Origin: Alisma plantago-aquatica
Lineage: Eukaryota > Streptophyta > Magnoliopsida > Alismatales > Alismataceae
Assembly (NCBI GenBank): GCA_963693085.1
Contig: OY856413.1
Location: 104,662,801-104,726,800, forward strand
Length of the DNA stretch: 64,000 nucleotides
Reading direction: 5' to 3'
Shown piece after piece: positions 11,693 through 23,507 of this stretch. A program made the translations under genes and the position numbers. Position 1 is the first letter of the stretch, and every line of letters starts with the position of its first letter. Below the pieces are notes generated by a model. It saw nothing but the letters and a program-made list of their open reading frames with translations. It had not been told where the DNA came from and searched no databases.

Positions 11693-12451
11693 CTAGAAAG
11701 ACTGTTGACACTTGTCATTCCAGACAAAAGGAATCTCCTTCCTGGTCAACTTGGTCAGGGGTAAGGCTATTGAACTGAAGTTCTTAATGAACCTTCTGTA
11801 GTAGCCAGCCAGTCCTAGGAAACTTCTTATCTCTGTCGGTGTCTTCGGCTGTTCCCATTACAGGATAGATTCTACCTTCTTAGGATCAACACGAATACCT
11901 GAGGAAGATATTACGTGTCCAAGAAAAGAAACTTATGGCAACCAGAACTCACATTTGCTAAACTTAGCATATAACTTATACTCCTTTAGCAAAGTCAAAG
12001 CTTGGTGAAGATGCTGCTCATGCTTCTGAGCATCTCTATTGTAGATCAGAATGTCATCTATAAAGACAACAACATACTGATCTAGAAAAGGTCGAAAGAT
12101 TCTATTCATGAGTTCCATAAATGCAGTTGGTGCATTAGTTAGTCCAAATGACATAACTGTGAACTCATAGTGACCATACCTTGTCCTAAAGGCAGACCTA
12201 GGTATGTCACCCTCTTTGATACATAACTGATGGTATCCCGACCTCAGATATATCTTAGAAAAGACAGTCACACCACAGAACTGGTCAAACAAGTCATCAA
12301 TCCTTGGTAGAGGATACTTGTTCTTTATGGTGACTTTGTTTAATTGTCTATAGTCAATGCATAATCGCATAGACCCATCCTTTTTATTAACAAAAAGGAC
12401 TGGAGCACCCCAGGGTGAAGTGCTCAGTCGGATAAAACCCTTCTCAAGCAA
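11693..12451 (-). pseudogene. Element A reverse transcriptase
   Basis: Ty3/gypsy RT. The open part 11933-12451 has [40 protein letters not shown], the [18 protein letters not shown] turn and catalytic FIDDILIYN. The remaining thumb/connection region (GHVIS...[19 protein letters not shown]) lies between 11693 and 11932 and is broken by further stops in the same frame. A change to Tyr in the normally acidic [10 protein letters not shown] (here [10 protein letters not shown]) probably also removes a catalytic Asp; element B keeps Asp there. Confidence 0.88.
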
Positions 12452-12460
12452 CTCTTGCAG

Positions 12461-13165
12461 TTATTTCTTGAGCTCCGCCATTTCACCAGGCGCCATCCTA
12501 TACGGCGTTTGTGCTATTGGTTGCGTGCTCGGAATTAGATTTATTTCAAAATCAATTTCTCGGGGCGGAGGAACACCTGGAAGTTTTTCAAGAAATACAT
12601 CTTCAAATTCCCTGACTATAGGAACTTTGGAAGGATAAGGGCTTTCTATTGTGGCATCAATCACATGGGCTAAGAATGCAGAGCATCCTTGCCTCATCAG
12701 CCTTTCAGCTACCATAGCTGACACAAGACATGTTGGAAGAATCTTTCTATCTCCCTGAAAGATCCATGTGTCACCACCATCTGTGAACACAACTTGCTTG
12801 GAACTACAATCCAAGACGACCTTATACTTCTCTAAGGTGTCCATTCCAAGGATTATATCAAAACCCTGCATCTCAAGTGGTATAAGATCCACTTGAATAT
12901 AGTGACCAGAAAAGAAAAGATTGCAGGGAGAACACACTTCCTGCAAAACTGCAGATCCCATCAAAGGTGTTTCTAATAGCAAGCTATCTATTATATGACT
13001 AACAATCATATTGCAGTCATCAATCACTTCTCGAGTGATAAAAGAGTGCGTAGCACCGGGATCTATTAACACAGATACGAAGTAGGATAAAGACATATCA
13101 GAATAAAGCAGTTCCATCTGATCTGTCACAACCCGAGGGTTGACTACTGCTTCAGGTTGGTTCAT
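12461..13165 (-). pseudogene. Element A protease and linker to RT
   Basis: Retropepsin-like aspartic protease that would cut the polyprotein. The active-site segment reads VLIDPGATHSFI; the usual D-S/T-G triplet is D-P-G here, so activity is unlikely. It is followed by IQVDLIPLEMQGFDIILGMD (flap side) and the [14 protein letters not shown] linker leading to RT. The segment of element B at 1-203 is nearly the same. One stop at 12461 separates it from RT, in the same frame. Confidence 0.87.
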
Positions 13166-13198
13166 AGCATAGAACCTAGTTGTCGCTTGATGTTGACC

Positions 13199-14366
13199 CT
13201 ATGCCTGGTTGTTAGGTGTCGAAGAACCGACTTGGGACGCTGGTCCACGTCCTCTAACACCACTACCAGGCTGTTGCCTCTGAGAGCCCTGCTGACTCTG
13301 TCTCGGTTGCTGGGTCACACTCCTGACTTTCTCAGGACAGTTTCTCACCACATGGCCTTCTTTTCCACATCTATAATAGGTTATATTCCCCCTTGGTGGT
13401 CTGGGTGGTCCAGTTACTGACATAGAGGCTGAGCTTTGAGCTCCCTTTGGTGGTAAACTACGGTTTCTACCTTACTTGACATCCACTCCGTCTGGGTATT
13501 AAACCTTGGTGGTGGTGTAGGCACAAAATACCTCGGTCTCTTGAAACTCCCAATACTCTTCCCTTGAAACTGTGGGTATTGCTTCTTGCCCTTGGTCTGT
13601 CACTTCTCAATTACAGACATCTCTATACGTCTTACAGACTCCACAAAAGTTGCAAACCTCTCCCGATTTTCCAGAGCAGACACCGGAGTGGTTAATTCAG
13701 CGTCAATCCCTTCTTGAACTGCCGAATTCTCTCCTCATCATTGGATGCCATGTGCGGACAGAACCGCAACAACTCCATAAACCTAGCCTCATACTCGTTA
13801 ATGTTCATGGGTCCTTGTTTGATTCTCATAAACTGGGATATCTTCTCATCTAGATACGTTTTGGGAAAGTATCTCACGATGAATTCATGCCTGAATTCAT
13901 CCCATCCAATCACAACTCTAGGTCTTTTGCCCTCCTCAATAGTCCACCTGTGGCCAGCACTCCCTTTGAGGAGATATACAGCATGTCTGACTCTCTCATC
14001 ATCAAGAATCATGAGGATTCTGAAGGCTTTCTCCAACTTCGTCAACCATAGATCAGCATCTGCCGGATCGGCTGTACCAGCATACTCTAAGGCTCCTACC
14101 CTCTTAAGCCTTTCAAAAGTTTTGCCGGCACCATGTCTTTCATCATGGGGTGGTGCCCTGGGTGCAGGTATTGGCATTCTATCCATCATGTGGGTCATAG
14201 CTTCCATAAACTGCCCAAACATCCCCTAGAAGGCTGGGCTCCCCATATCAGCTGGGTTGAACTGGGGTTGTTTAGGTATAGGTTCCTCCCTATCCTGGCC
14301 TCTTACACCATTTCCCGGTGCAGCAACACTGCTCTCAGCAGCGTGTTCTTCGTGTGATCCGGACAT
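13199..14366 (-). pseudogene. Element A gag
   Basis: Capsid/nucleocapsid precursor. The likely start ATG is at 14364-14366 (MSGSHEEHAA), since this frame runs into the recognisable gag after one in-frame TAG at 14226-14228. Gag core motifs lie at 13692-14222: LEYAGTADPADADLWLTKLE and VRYFPKTYLDEKISQFMRIK. A frameshift falls between 13424 and 13691. The zinc knuckle at 13199-13423 reads YYRCGKEGHVVRNC; the first Cys of the CCHC motif is missing. The C-terminal tail is rich in Gln, Arg and Gly. Confidence 0.85.
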
Positions 14367-14479
14367 CCTTAGTTCTTCTTATCCTATAAGAGCAAAAGAC
14401 ACTATCAGATAAATTGGAAGACACTAGAACAGACTCAACTACCTTAATCCTATGTCTCTATAGACTCAGCAAACCTAGA

Positions 14480-14491
14480 GCTCTGATACCA
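14480..14491 (-). other. Element A primer-binding site (initiator tRNA-Met)
   Basis: The minus strand reads TGGTATCAGAGC, complementary to the 3' end of plant initiator tRNA-Met, six bases from the end of the 5' LTR (which ends TATGCCACA). Confidence 0.92.
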
Positions 14492-17049
14492 CTAATTTGT
14501 GGCATACAACTCATAAAACAAGATTAACTAATGTGGAAACGATCGTTAGCAGTGGAATTACTAAAAATCACTAAAAATTAAAACCATTTATCAAGAGATC
14601 CACTTACAGGAAAACTCTTTCATATAAAACCAAAGTAAAACATTACATCCTGGTTCATATGTACATTACATGCATCATTGCATCTCGAGGCATACATGCA
14701 CCAAAATCTCAGATCGAAGTATCAAAACACTAACTCCTAGGACCTGAGAGTACAGAGATGACTATAGGACCATCTACACATAACTAGACAGCCAATGTCT
14801 CCACCTGTTGGATCACTGTTGTCCCTATGTCTGATGCTGATGCTCTTCTCCTGCAGAAGAGTTTTTGCCTTGCTGTCTGCGTCTACCTAAAAACATTGGA
14901 TCCCACGGGGTTGAGGCAATTATAAAAATTGCCCCAGCAGGAGATATAACTCTCCGCCAAAACATTGTCATTACAGTTTAATAGAAATAAACTGAACATT
15001 GGAATACTATAAACCATTAACAGGTGATTCACATTTATACAGACTAGAGCAACATTCTTATGCATTATTGCAGCAATAACTTGATTAAGCAGCATGTCTC
15101 ATAATCAATATGAATTAAAGGAACATAAGTACCTTCTTGTATCAAGGGCATGCTAAGCAGTATATCATCAATCAGTATTCCTCGTATTTCAATATTATGC
15201 AAATATGCTACACGACTGATTATATTTTACAAACAAATTTAAGCTCTGAGGAGATGAGGTATACCGCTCATACTCCAACCGACCATTTCTAGAATCGAAA
15301 TCGGTACCATAAATAGGTCAATGGAAGAGTCGGATTCCCATGACCTCCCACATTCTGGTCAGCACAGGACTACAAGCAGGACTGTGTCGACTGCTCAATT
15401 AGCTTTCCGGGGTATACTGGAACTTAGTTATAGAGTTACAACGTCAACTGCACTCTCATCGGTGATCGAGAGCATTAGTGTTTATCTCCATCGGCCCGAC
15501 ATAAAATAACATTGGGAGATTAATGATACATCCATCTCAACCATCGCGAGATTTATGATACATCTATCCTGACACATGAAGGATTGAGGGGTTTAATGTT
15601 TACTCTTTCTCAATCTCTTCACCCAGACGTAAGGATATTTTTGCCCATTTACCCCCACATATTCAAAATATGTGAATTCCAGGAATTCTATAGAATACCT
15701 GTTTCACCATCACCAATTGCTGACGATGATGGATCTATGGTCAGAGCACTACATGAATAGGTTTCACTTGATTAATTAAGGACATTTTCATATTCTTTTA
15801 GCATCAGACAAAACTCATTATGACAATGTTATAAGGAAACATGTACTAATTTCATCAATTGCTTAACAATCTTCAAAGATATTGGGAACTCAATCCCTTC
15901 TCAATTTCATCACCATAATCATATGGCCATGGGTAATTAAACCCTAGATTCATCATTTAAACATTGTTACCACCTTTCTAGGTAACCATCACCTTTAGGT
16001 CAATTGACCAAGGCAAACATGATACTTTGCCATTATAAGCATCACACATGGTACTTGATGTGCATTAACTCTCTTGATACCTCTTGCCAGGTAGCAAGGT
16101 ATATTATGTCACTCAATATACAATCACAACAGTGAATTAAACATCATAGCTTATACCTGGCCATGATCATCATTTCAAGATGCCTGCATTGTTAGCACAG
16201 ATAATACAGTGATATCAATTGCATATCAGAACCATGTTCAACAAATATGAATTCATTATTCATGGGTAACACCACTATTCCCTTACCAGGGTTAGGGTTT
16301 ACCATTTCATATTATTTAAGGATAATCATCCCCTTATCATATCAAAGATATAGTTTATCACCATATTGCTCAAGATTAGGGTTCATTGAGCAATACATAG
16401 CATTACCCTGAGTTTGGGCTTCACAGTACATCAAACATCAGGGTTCCTCATGAAACCATCCTTAGTTAGGGTTTCACATCAAATTCACCCTATAAAAGGA
16501 TTTACATTCAATGTTCCACAATTAGGGATTACTGTTCATCCCAATTAGCCTTTCATGGTCCATTCCCATAATTAGGATTTACTATTCATTCCAATAGGGT
16601 TTCAGATCATGTTACTCTTGATTAAGTCTATTCACATCATCACCCCAAATTAGGGTTACATCCATACCTTGGATTAGGGTTAAGGATCAACAACCTTGTC
16701 AATTAGGGTTTAGGTTCATGATTAGGGTTTCATGATTCTTATTACTTAAGATTCATACCCTTAATCACCATATGAATCATACTCATGTATCAACTCTATG
16801 TTATCATACCTCTCAACTTGATTACATCTTATCAACCCTTAATCAAGTTCATACAACTATGAATACTCATAGTGTACCAAGTCATTACTCCTATTAGCAA
16901 TTAGGGTTTCTTTCTTGATTAACACTAATCACATAGGTACTTTTAGGGTTTCAAACCTTGTACCTTATTGATTAACATTACTAATCATCATTGGATAATT
17001 AGGACTATCATTGCCTTTAATATCCTAATGATTGAACCACTAACAACCT

Positions 17050-17675
17050 CCATGCGGTCTTGAAGTTACACCACCAAACGGTCTTGAGACCGTTTGGCCC
17101 CAAACGGTCTTGACACCGTTTGGTCTCAAATGGTCTCAAATGGTCTCAAGACCGTTTGGGCCAAATTAGTCCCAAAACCGCAAGGGCTAACTAGGTCAAT
17201 TCTCATTCAAATCGATTTCCAATTGCACCATTGAATGGCCATTGATTATTCAATTGGAAGGTCCATCAATCCATACCATTAGATCACCATCCATGGGTCA
17301 AGGATCAACCTTCAATTCACCAAAGGGTTTTGAAACCATTTGGTCCCAATTGGTTTCAAGACCGTTTGCCCCAGAACGTCTTGAAATCAATTGGACCAAT
17401 CAAGGGTTTCATCAGTCAACTTGATTAGGGTTACAACTTGATGGATCGTGCACACCTTGGATCATTCAATTGAGTCCATTGGATCATCATCCAACCTTTG
17501 ATAAGTTCAGACCTTAAACGGTCAACTATACCAAATGGTCAACCATGCCATGCGGTTTGGTGTCCAAACGGTCAACTAGACCAAACGGTCAACCAAACCA
17601 AACAGTTTGGGATCCAACTTTACCAAACGGTTTGCAAACCGTTTGGACCAAAAGTCCAAGACCGTTTGCTGTTCT
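17050..17675. repeat. CCAAACGGT palindrome array, element A 5' LTR
   Basis: Counterpart of the 7610-8285 array. The perfect 24-base palindrome recurs at 17623-17646. The first cluster (17070-17160) differs from the 3' LTR copy by small rearrangements, including a duplicated TCTCAAATGG, so the array itself changes faster than its surroundings. Confidence 0.82.
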
Positions 17676-18005
17676 TCTTTGATTAAGGTGTGTTCTTATG
17701 AACAAGTTATCATCTTCAACCTTTAGGCTCACGAAAGCTACTGCCATTTCCATGGCAACTCCATCAATCAAGCAAGGTTATTGCAATAATAACAACTAAT
17801 TCAATTGCAAGTAGAAATTGAATTCAATGACAAAGATTAAGGGTTAAAGTTATATAACCAGCCTTCAAATCTGATCCCAAGCTCCAAGCTTCACGGCTCC
17901 AATGGTGGTTGAAGCTCTAGCAACCTCCCAAGGTTGTTTCTCAAGCTTTTGGAGTGAAAGGATCGACTAGGGTTGAAGATGGAGTGAAGAAATGAAGAAC
18001 TCATG

Positions 18006-18010
18006 TATTG
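18006..18010. repeat. TSD of element C (TATTG; right copy 38364-38368)
   Basis: TATTG precedes TATAACGACC at 18011 and follows GGTCGTGACA at 38363. The intact 3' LTR of A shows the empty site as catgtattgttttatg near 8605. Confidence 0.93.
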
Positions 18011-18841
18011 TATAACGACCCTCAAAATTTAGTCCCAAAAATCCTTAGTATTTAATAAAGGCGAAACCCTAAATTGAAAGAATTCATTTTTCATATGATG
18101 ACTTAAGTACAGACCATGCTTAATTCGTATTTCAAAATGAGCTAAATGTGCCAAGTGGACCTTGAATTGAATCATTGTCACATCAATGTAATGTATAATG
18201 CACAAAAACCTAACCCTAATTATGCAATAATGACTAGTTAGGGGTTAATTGATAATTTTGGCACACATACATGTAAGTGCATCCCATTGATTGGTATATG
18301 AGTAGATAAAATAATACTAGAGCTTCCATCAAAATTTGGTGATAAAATCCCTTTTCAATGATTTTAATATATTAATTACCCTAAATAGCTAATGGTGTAA
18401 ACCACCTATTTCCCTAATTCATATCCAAAATCTGATTAGATAATTAGATTCCACATGGTCGAATTAGCTTGTATATCAAATTTGGATATATTTGGATAAT
18501 CCTTGATGCTCCAAATGATATTAGGAAGAAAGTAGGAGATAATGATTATTTATGATTAATTGTACAATAATCCACATAAGATAATCCTAATTTTGTTCCA
18601 AAATTTGGGATAACTGTGTGTCACACGCAGCTTAAGTGAACCGAGCTTCTTGTGAGCCATTGGATGGGAATCTGAGGTCAGGGCCTTCATCCCCTACCTC
18701 CCGCAGTACCCGCGCGAGAAGGGAGAACGGAATCCTGATCCTCGGCCTGTGATATCCCTCTCTCTCCTCAGCAGTTCCTCGTTATCTCGACGCCAACAAC
18801 CCCGGGAGATCTCTGCGATCCTAGCGAGCCCTAGATCAACC

Positions 18842-18854
18842 CCTATAAGCGCCT
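18842..18854 (+). promoter_or_regulatory. Possible TATA box of element C LTR
   Basis: CCCTATAAGCGCC is conserved in the 3' LTR near 23179 and is followed by a CT-rich stretch typical of a plant leader. It lies about 830 bp into the LTR. Confidence 0.45.
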
Positions 18855-20328
18855 AACGCAAAATCGCCCAATTCACTCCCCTTTCTCCAGTTCGCACGGC
18901 GGCCACACCCACCTCACCTCCTTGCACAGAAACGCCTTCGGCGGATCCCTATAGCACTACTAGACTCCTTTGAACTCATTTTCAGTCTCATTTCTATCGA
19001 AGCCATTTGTGGAGGCGTCGTGGATCCAAGCTTCACCCCGGTGGTTGGCAGGCTTGAGCGAGCGGCTCAGTTCCTTGAAGATCAATTACGCCTCCAGTAA
19101 GCATCCCCATACCCCTTTCTATCTGTTCCTAATGCCATTACATACCACGATTCATCCTAGTGATGTACCCATAAAACCTTCTTCTGACCAGTGAAGTTCT
19201 TCTACCAATCAGGCTTTCATCCATGTTTAGGCCACGAAAACCCCTCCATTACCTTCTTCATGCCAGCCCGAAGTTTTTTCTTCCCTCATTCATTAGGTTC
19301 TACCATTGTTTGATTGGAACCCAGTTTTGAGTTGGATCCCCTGTTCTGGCCATGGTGGCTTACTATTTCAGGCCTCCAACCACCTCGCCGCATGTTCCTG
19401 GGATTTTTGAGACCGGAAAGACTTGAGGAATGATCTCCAGTCGCTACCCATTTGATTTATGGTCTGTAGCCTCGAGTTTGGTCTGAGCTCATAAGCTTCA
19501 GTGGTACCATCAATGCCATGGCCAGCAGAGAAGAAACCAAATGCTAAAATTACCCTCACACCCTCACGATTTCCATATCAGTGTCACGCTACCATGGGTA
19601 ATTGTGTCTTTTATCCAGGATATCTTGATATAAATCACATATTCATATTGGTGAGCATTTGACTGTTGTGTCCTATCACGCCTGTTGTCTTAGATTTATA
19701 AAGTGAGGGAAAAGTCATCTTTCGAACCCGGATTTCCGGATTTTCCCAGAAATGTCTTAAATGATTTTTCCTCGCCTCTGATTGGTCAGAATATCTCTAA
19801 TCTTTACAAAATCATAGAAAATAATCTAGAGCTCAGATGGGGACAATCCAAATATGGTTTTTAATCAATTTTTCGATATCTATCCAATGGTCCTAGTTTC
19901 AGACCTAGACTCCGATCTAATTTCCAAATATAATTAGAGAATCATACACCTATGTTAAGAAAATGTAATTAATTCATAGTTATGTTATTCACAGGATATT
20001 AGGATTGATCTGGACTGCATCTACCGTTAGTATACCTCCTTAGGATCAGGTGAGTGGATCATGCACACTGAGCATAATTCTTGGGTTATGGGTTTATTTT
20101 ATTTGTTTATTGGTTATGATTACTCAATAAAGTGCAATTATGCTATTATTCAATTTATGCTTATGAAAACCATGCAAATGCTACAAATTTACGTTTTCTA
20201 CTATTTTGATGAATATGCTTTCATTTGGAACACTATGAATCACTGCCATGCTAATTGATCAAGAAATCATGATAACTATGGTCAAGTATAATAATTCATG
20301 TTATGTTGATATAGTTCTCTCAATCATG

Positions 20329-20450
20329 TTATGTGAGCCTTAATTGGCCTTATGTGAGCCTTAATTGGCCTTATGAGCTCTGTGGGAGCATTATATGAGC
20401 CTTGATTGGACTTATGTGAGCCTTGAATGGCCTTATGATCACTGTGGGTG
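20329..20450 (+). repeat. Tandem 21-bp repeats (TTATGTGAGCCTTAATTGGCC), element C 5' LTR
   Basis: Four units containing TGTGAGCCTT, or close variants, lie in a row, with a GAGCTCTGTGGGAGCA spacer in the middle. The 3' LTR (37716-37816) has three; the extra unit in the 5' LTR is one exact 21-bp step, so replication slippage after insertion is likely. Confidence 0.8.
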
Positions 20451-21000
20451 CAAATCAGGAGAGAGACTACATCAACTCAAGTAAAAACCATCTTATTATG
20501 AAATCATGTTAAGTTAATCATGTTCTCATGCAATCATGTTAATTATGTTATGTATTTATGTTCCAAGTTATTCCTCATGTCATTTCAATTATAAGCTATT
20601 TTCTTATATAACTGCTCAGTGCCACTCACATAGTTTTACGTTGCCTTGCATGGGCTGGGGACAAGATGTCCGTAGACGAGGAGAAGAAGAAGTACACTTC
20701 AAGGACGTGAACTCAAGCTCAAGGATAGTTCGTGAATCCTACTTGGTGGGGTGCCATTCTAGATAGATGTCTTTCCTTTTAATTATGTTATGTTGGTGTT
20801 TCATTCTTTGAACTCTTTTATGTTAGACTTAGAGTCTTTTGTTTATGGTTTGTAATAAGGCACCCTGCTGGATTTTCCTTTTTATTCTATGGATTTTGCT
20901 TGGTCAATGATATCAGTTCATGATTTGTCATGATCTCCATTATGTACAATGCTTCCGCTATGGTTGTATTATTATTATTAGAAGGGAGGTCGGGACAAAA

Positions 21001-21012
21001 TGGTATCAGAGC
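21001..21012 (+). other. Element C primer-binding site (initiator tRNA-Met)
   Basis: TGGTATCAGAGC, three bases after the 5' LTR end, matches the 3' end of initiator tRNA-Met. Confidence 0.92.
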
Positions 21013-21088
21013 AATCCTAGAATGGCCACCATAGTAGGATCTTATGTGTCACTCCATGTGCTTATCTAAGTCTCCTTTCCTATTCCAG

Positions 21089-22117
21089 ATGGCCCCTAAG
21101 CGTCTCCCTGAGCATGACAAGTCACCCCCTCACTCTGGTGGAGAGAGTGATCATGACTTTGAGCACGAGGAGAACCCCCATGGAGAAGACCCTCCCCTCT
21201 CATACAATATGTTGTTCAGAGCTTTATCTAATGCAATGGGAGGCCGTCATCAAAGGAGGAATGAAGTCACCTTAATAGACTTCCTCAAGGTGAAACCTGA
21301 GACGTTCGCGGGAGAAGAAGAACTGGATGTTGCAGGTAAGGCTGAGGCCTAGATTCGCAACTTGGAGCATTTCTTCCATGACTTGGATTGTTCTGAGGAG
21401 TCACGCGTCAGGTTCGGGACTCACATGCTTAGAGGACCAGCTCGTGTTTGGTGGGAAAACTTCTGTGACGCCAGAGACCCAAATGAAGAGCTACTCACAT
21501 GGGAGGAGTTTGTAGAAGCTTTCAAGGGCCACTATGTGTCAGAAGTGATGATGGAAAAGAAGGAGTTAGAGTTCCTTCATCTGCGACAACGTGGCGACAT
21601 GACTGTCACCCAGTATGCAATGAAGTTTCGCATCCTCCAGAAGTACGGGGCCGAGATGACTGAGCTGAAGCGAGCCAAGAAGTTCATTCGAGGTCTCAAG
21701 GATGATCTCAGCTACTCACTTTCTGGACGAGGCCATAAGACGATGCAGGAAGCCCTAGATGTGACACTTGAGCTCGAGGATCATCCAGGGAGGACTTGGA
21801 AGAAGAACTCCCACAATGGACATCATCACCATCACGACCACAACAATCGGGATCGACACCACAATGATCACAAGAAGCGCAAGGCCCCTGAGGATTCCCC
21901 AGTCAGGGATGCATGCACCAAGTGTGGAAAATCCCATGCAGGACCGTGCAGGTTGGGCTTAGGTGTTTGCTTTTACTGTGGAGGAGAAGGGCACTTCAAG
22001 GACAAATGCCCTAAGTTAGCTGCAAAGAAAGGAGCAGATCAAAACCATAACCCAGGTCCCCCAGAGAAAAGGAAAGCTAGGGTTTTTGCTATGGTGGATG
22101 ATGAAGGTAAGGTTTAG
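21089..22117 (+). pseudogene. Element C gag, one premature stop
   Basis: Gag precursor of about 342 codons. The ATG at 21089 (MAPKRLPEHD) directly follows a pyrimidine tract and CAG, like a splice acceptor. The capsid region has HMLRGPARVWWENF and FKGHYVSEVMMEKKELEFL, typical of Ty3/gypsy gag. The C-terminal half has a His-rich run (GHHHHHDHNNRDRHHND) and two zinc-binding motifs: CTKCGKSHAGPC and CFYCGGEGHFKDKC. The only lesion is an in-frame TAG at 21350-21352, before IRNLEHFF. No pol follows; the PPT comes 214 bases after the stop. Confidence 0.9.
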
Positions 22118-22330
22118 TTTTCAGATTAAATTAGAAACTCATGCACTCATTAAGTTTTACCACTCCTGTTAGATATAATGCAAAGGTTATCTATGTTAAT
22201 ACCATATCATGATTATGCTTAGTTGGCTTATGAAATGTTATGATCAAACAGTAAGTTAGGATTTATATTTGTGAAGCACTAAGGTGGGTAGTACCTTAAT
22301 ATCACATAAAAATTTCGAGGAAGAAATTTT

Positions 22331-22346
22331 ATTAAGGTGGGTAGGT
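22331..22346 (+). other. Element C polypurine tract
   Basis: ATTAAGGTGGGTAGGT lies directly before the 3' LTR start TGTAACGATC, matching the form of chromovirus PPTs. Bases 22118-22330 between gag and this tract are AT-rich with no other feature seen. Confidence 0.8.
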
Positions 22347-23507
22347 TGTAACGATCCTCAAAATTTAGTCCCAAAAATCCTTAGTATTTAATAAAGGCGA
22401 AACCATAAATTGAAAGAATCCATTTTTTCATATGATGACTTAAGTACAGACCATGCTTAATTCGTATTTCAAAATGAGCTAAATGTGCCAAGTGGACCTT
22501 GAATTGAATCATTGTCACATCAATGTAATGTATAATGCACAAAAACCTAACCCTAATTATGCAATAATGACTAGTTAGGGGTTAATTGATAATTTTGGCA
22601 CACATACATGTAAGTGCATCCCATTGATTGGTATATGAGTAGATAAAATAATAATAGAGCTTCCATCAAAATTTGGTGATAAAATCCCTTTTCAATGATT
22701 TTTAATATATTAATTACCCTAAATAGCTAATGGTGTAAGCCACCTATTTCCCTAATTCATATCCAAAATATGATTAGATAATTAGATTCCTCATGGTTGA
22801 ATTAGCTTGTATATCAAATTTGGATATATTTGGATAATCCTTGATTCTCCAAATGATATTAGGAAGAAAGTAGGAGATAATGATGATTTATGATTAATTG
22901 TACAATAATCCACAGAAGATAATCCTAATTTTGTTCCAAAATTTGGGATAACTATGCGTCACATGAAGCTTAAGTGAATCGGGCTTCTTGTGAGCTGTTG
23001 GATGGGAATCTGAGGTCAGGGCCTTCATCCCCTACCTCCCGTAGTACCCGTGTGAGAAGGGAGAATGGAATCCCGATCCTCGGCCCATGATATCCCTCTC
23101 TCTCCTCAGTAGTTCCTCATTATCTCGACGCCAACAACCCTGGGAGATCTTCGCGATCCTAGCGAGCCCTATATCAACCCCTATAAGCGCCTAACGCAAA
23201 ATTGCCCAATTCACTCCCCTTTCTCCAGTTCGCACGGCGGCCACGCCCACCTCACCTCCTTGCACAGAAACGCCTTCGGCAGATCCCTATAGCACTACTA
23301 GACTCCTTTGAACTCGTTTTCAGTCTCAATTGCTATCGAAGCCATCTGTTGAGGTGTCGCAGATCCGAGCTTCACCCCGGTGGTCAGCGGGCTTGAGCGA
23401 GCGGCTTAGTTCCTTGAAGATCAATTACGCCTCCAGTAAGCATCCCCATACCCCTTTCTATCCGTTCCTAATGCCATTACATACCACGATTCATCCTAGT
23501 GATGTAC
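22347..23507 (+). repeat. Element C 3' LTR, fragment 1
   Basis: Matches 18011-19172 of the 5' LTR and breaks at TGTAC (23503-23507), the TSD of element D. Frames 23202-23396 and 23330-23593 are LTR sequence without a domain. Confidence 0.92.
23503..23507. repeat. TSD of element D (TGTAC; right copy 36549-36553)
   Basis: TGTAC lies on both sides of the insert, whose ends are TGATAACATCAG and CTGATGTTATCA. The 5' LTR of C (about 19166-19172) shows the empty site gatgtacccataaaacc. Confidence 0.93.

Larger units (their letters stand above)
14498..18010 (-). repeat. Element A 5' LTR, fragment 1 (U5/R side)
   Basis: Matches 5048-8610 of the 3' LTR, including the telobox cluster (about 16285-16950) and CCAAACGGT palindromes (about 17050-17170, 17310-17390, 17515-17675). 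It lacks a short stretch of the 3' LTR near 15800. It ends at TATTG (18006-18010), the TSD made by element C. Small open frames (14883-15095, 15321-15509, 17242-17424, 17498-17686) are not supported as genes. Confidence 0.92.
18011..20997 (+). repeat. Element C 5' LTR (2987 bp)
   Basis: Starts TATAACGACC (the other copy starts TGTAACGATC, so the terminal G has mutated here) and ends GGTCGGGACA. A TATA-like CCCTATAAGCGCC lies at 18842-18854, followed by a pyrimidine-rich leader. It contains 21-bp tandem repeats at 20329-20450. Open frames 18970-19194, 20061-20258 and 20536-20766 have no recognisable domain. Confidence 0.9.
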
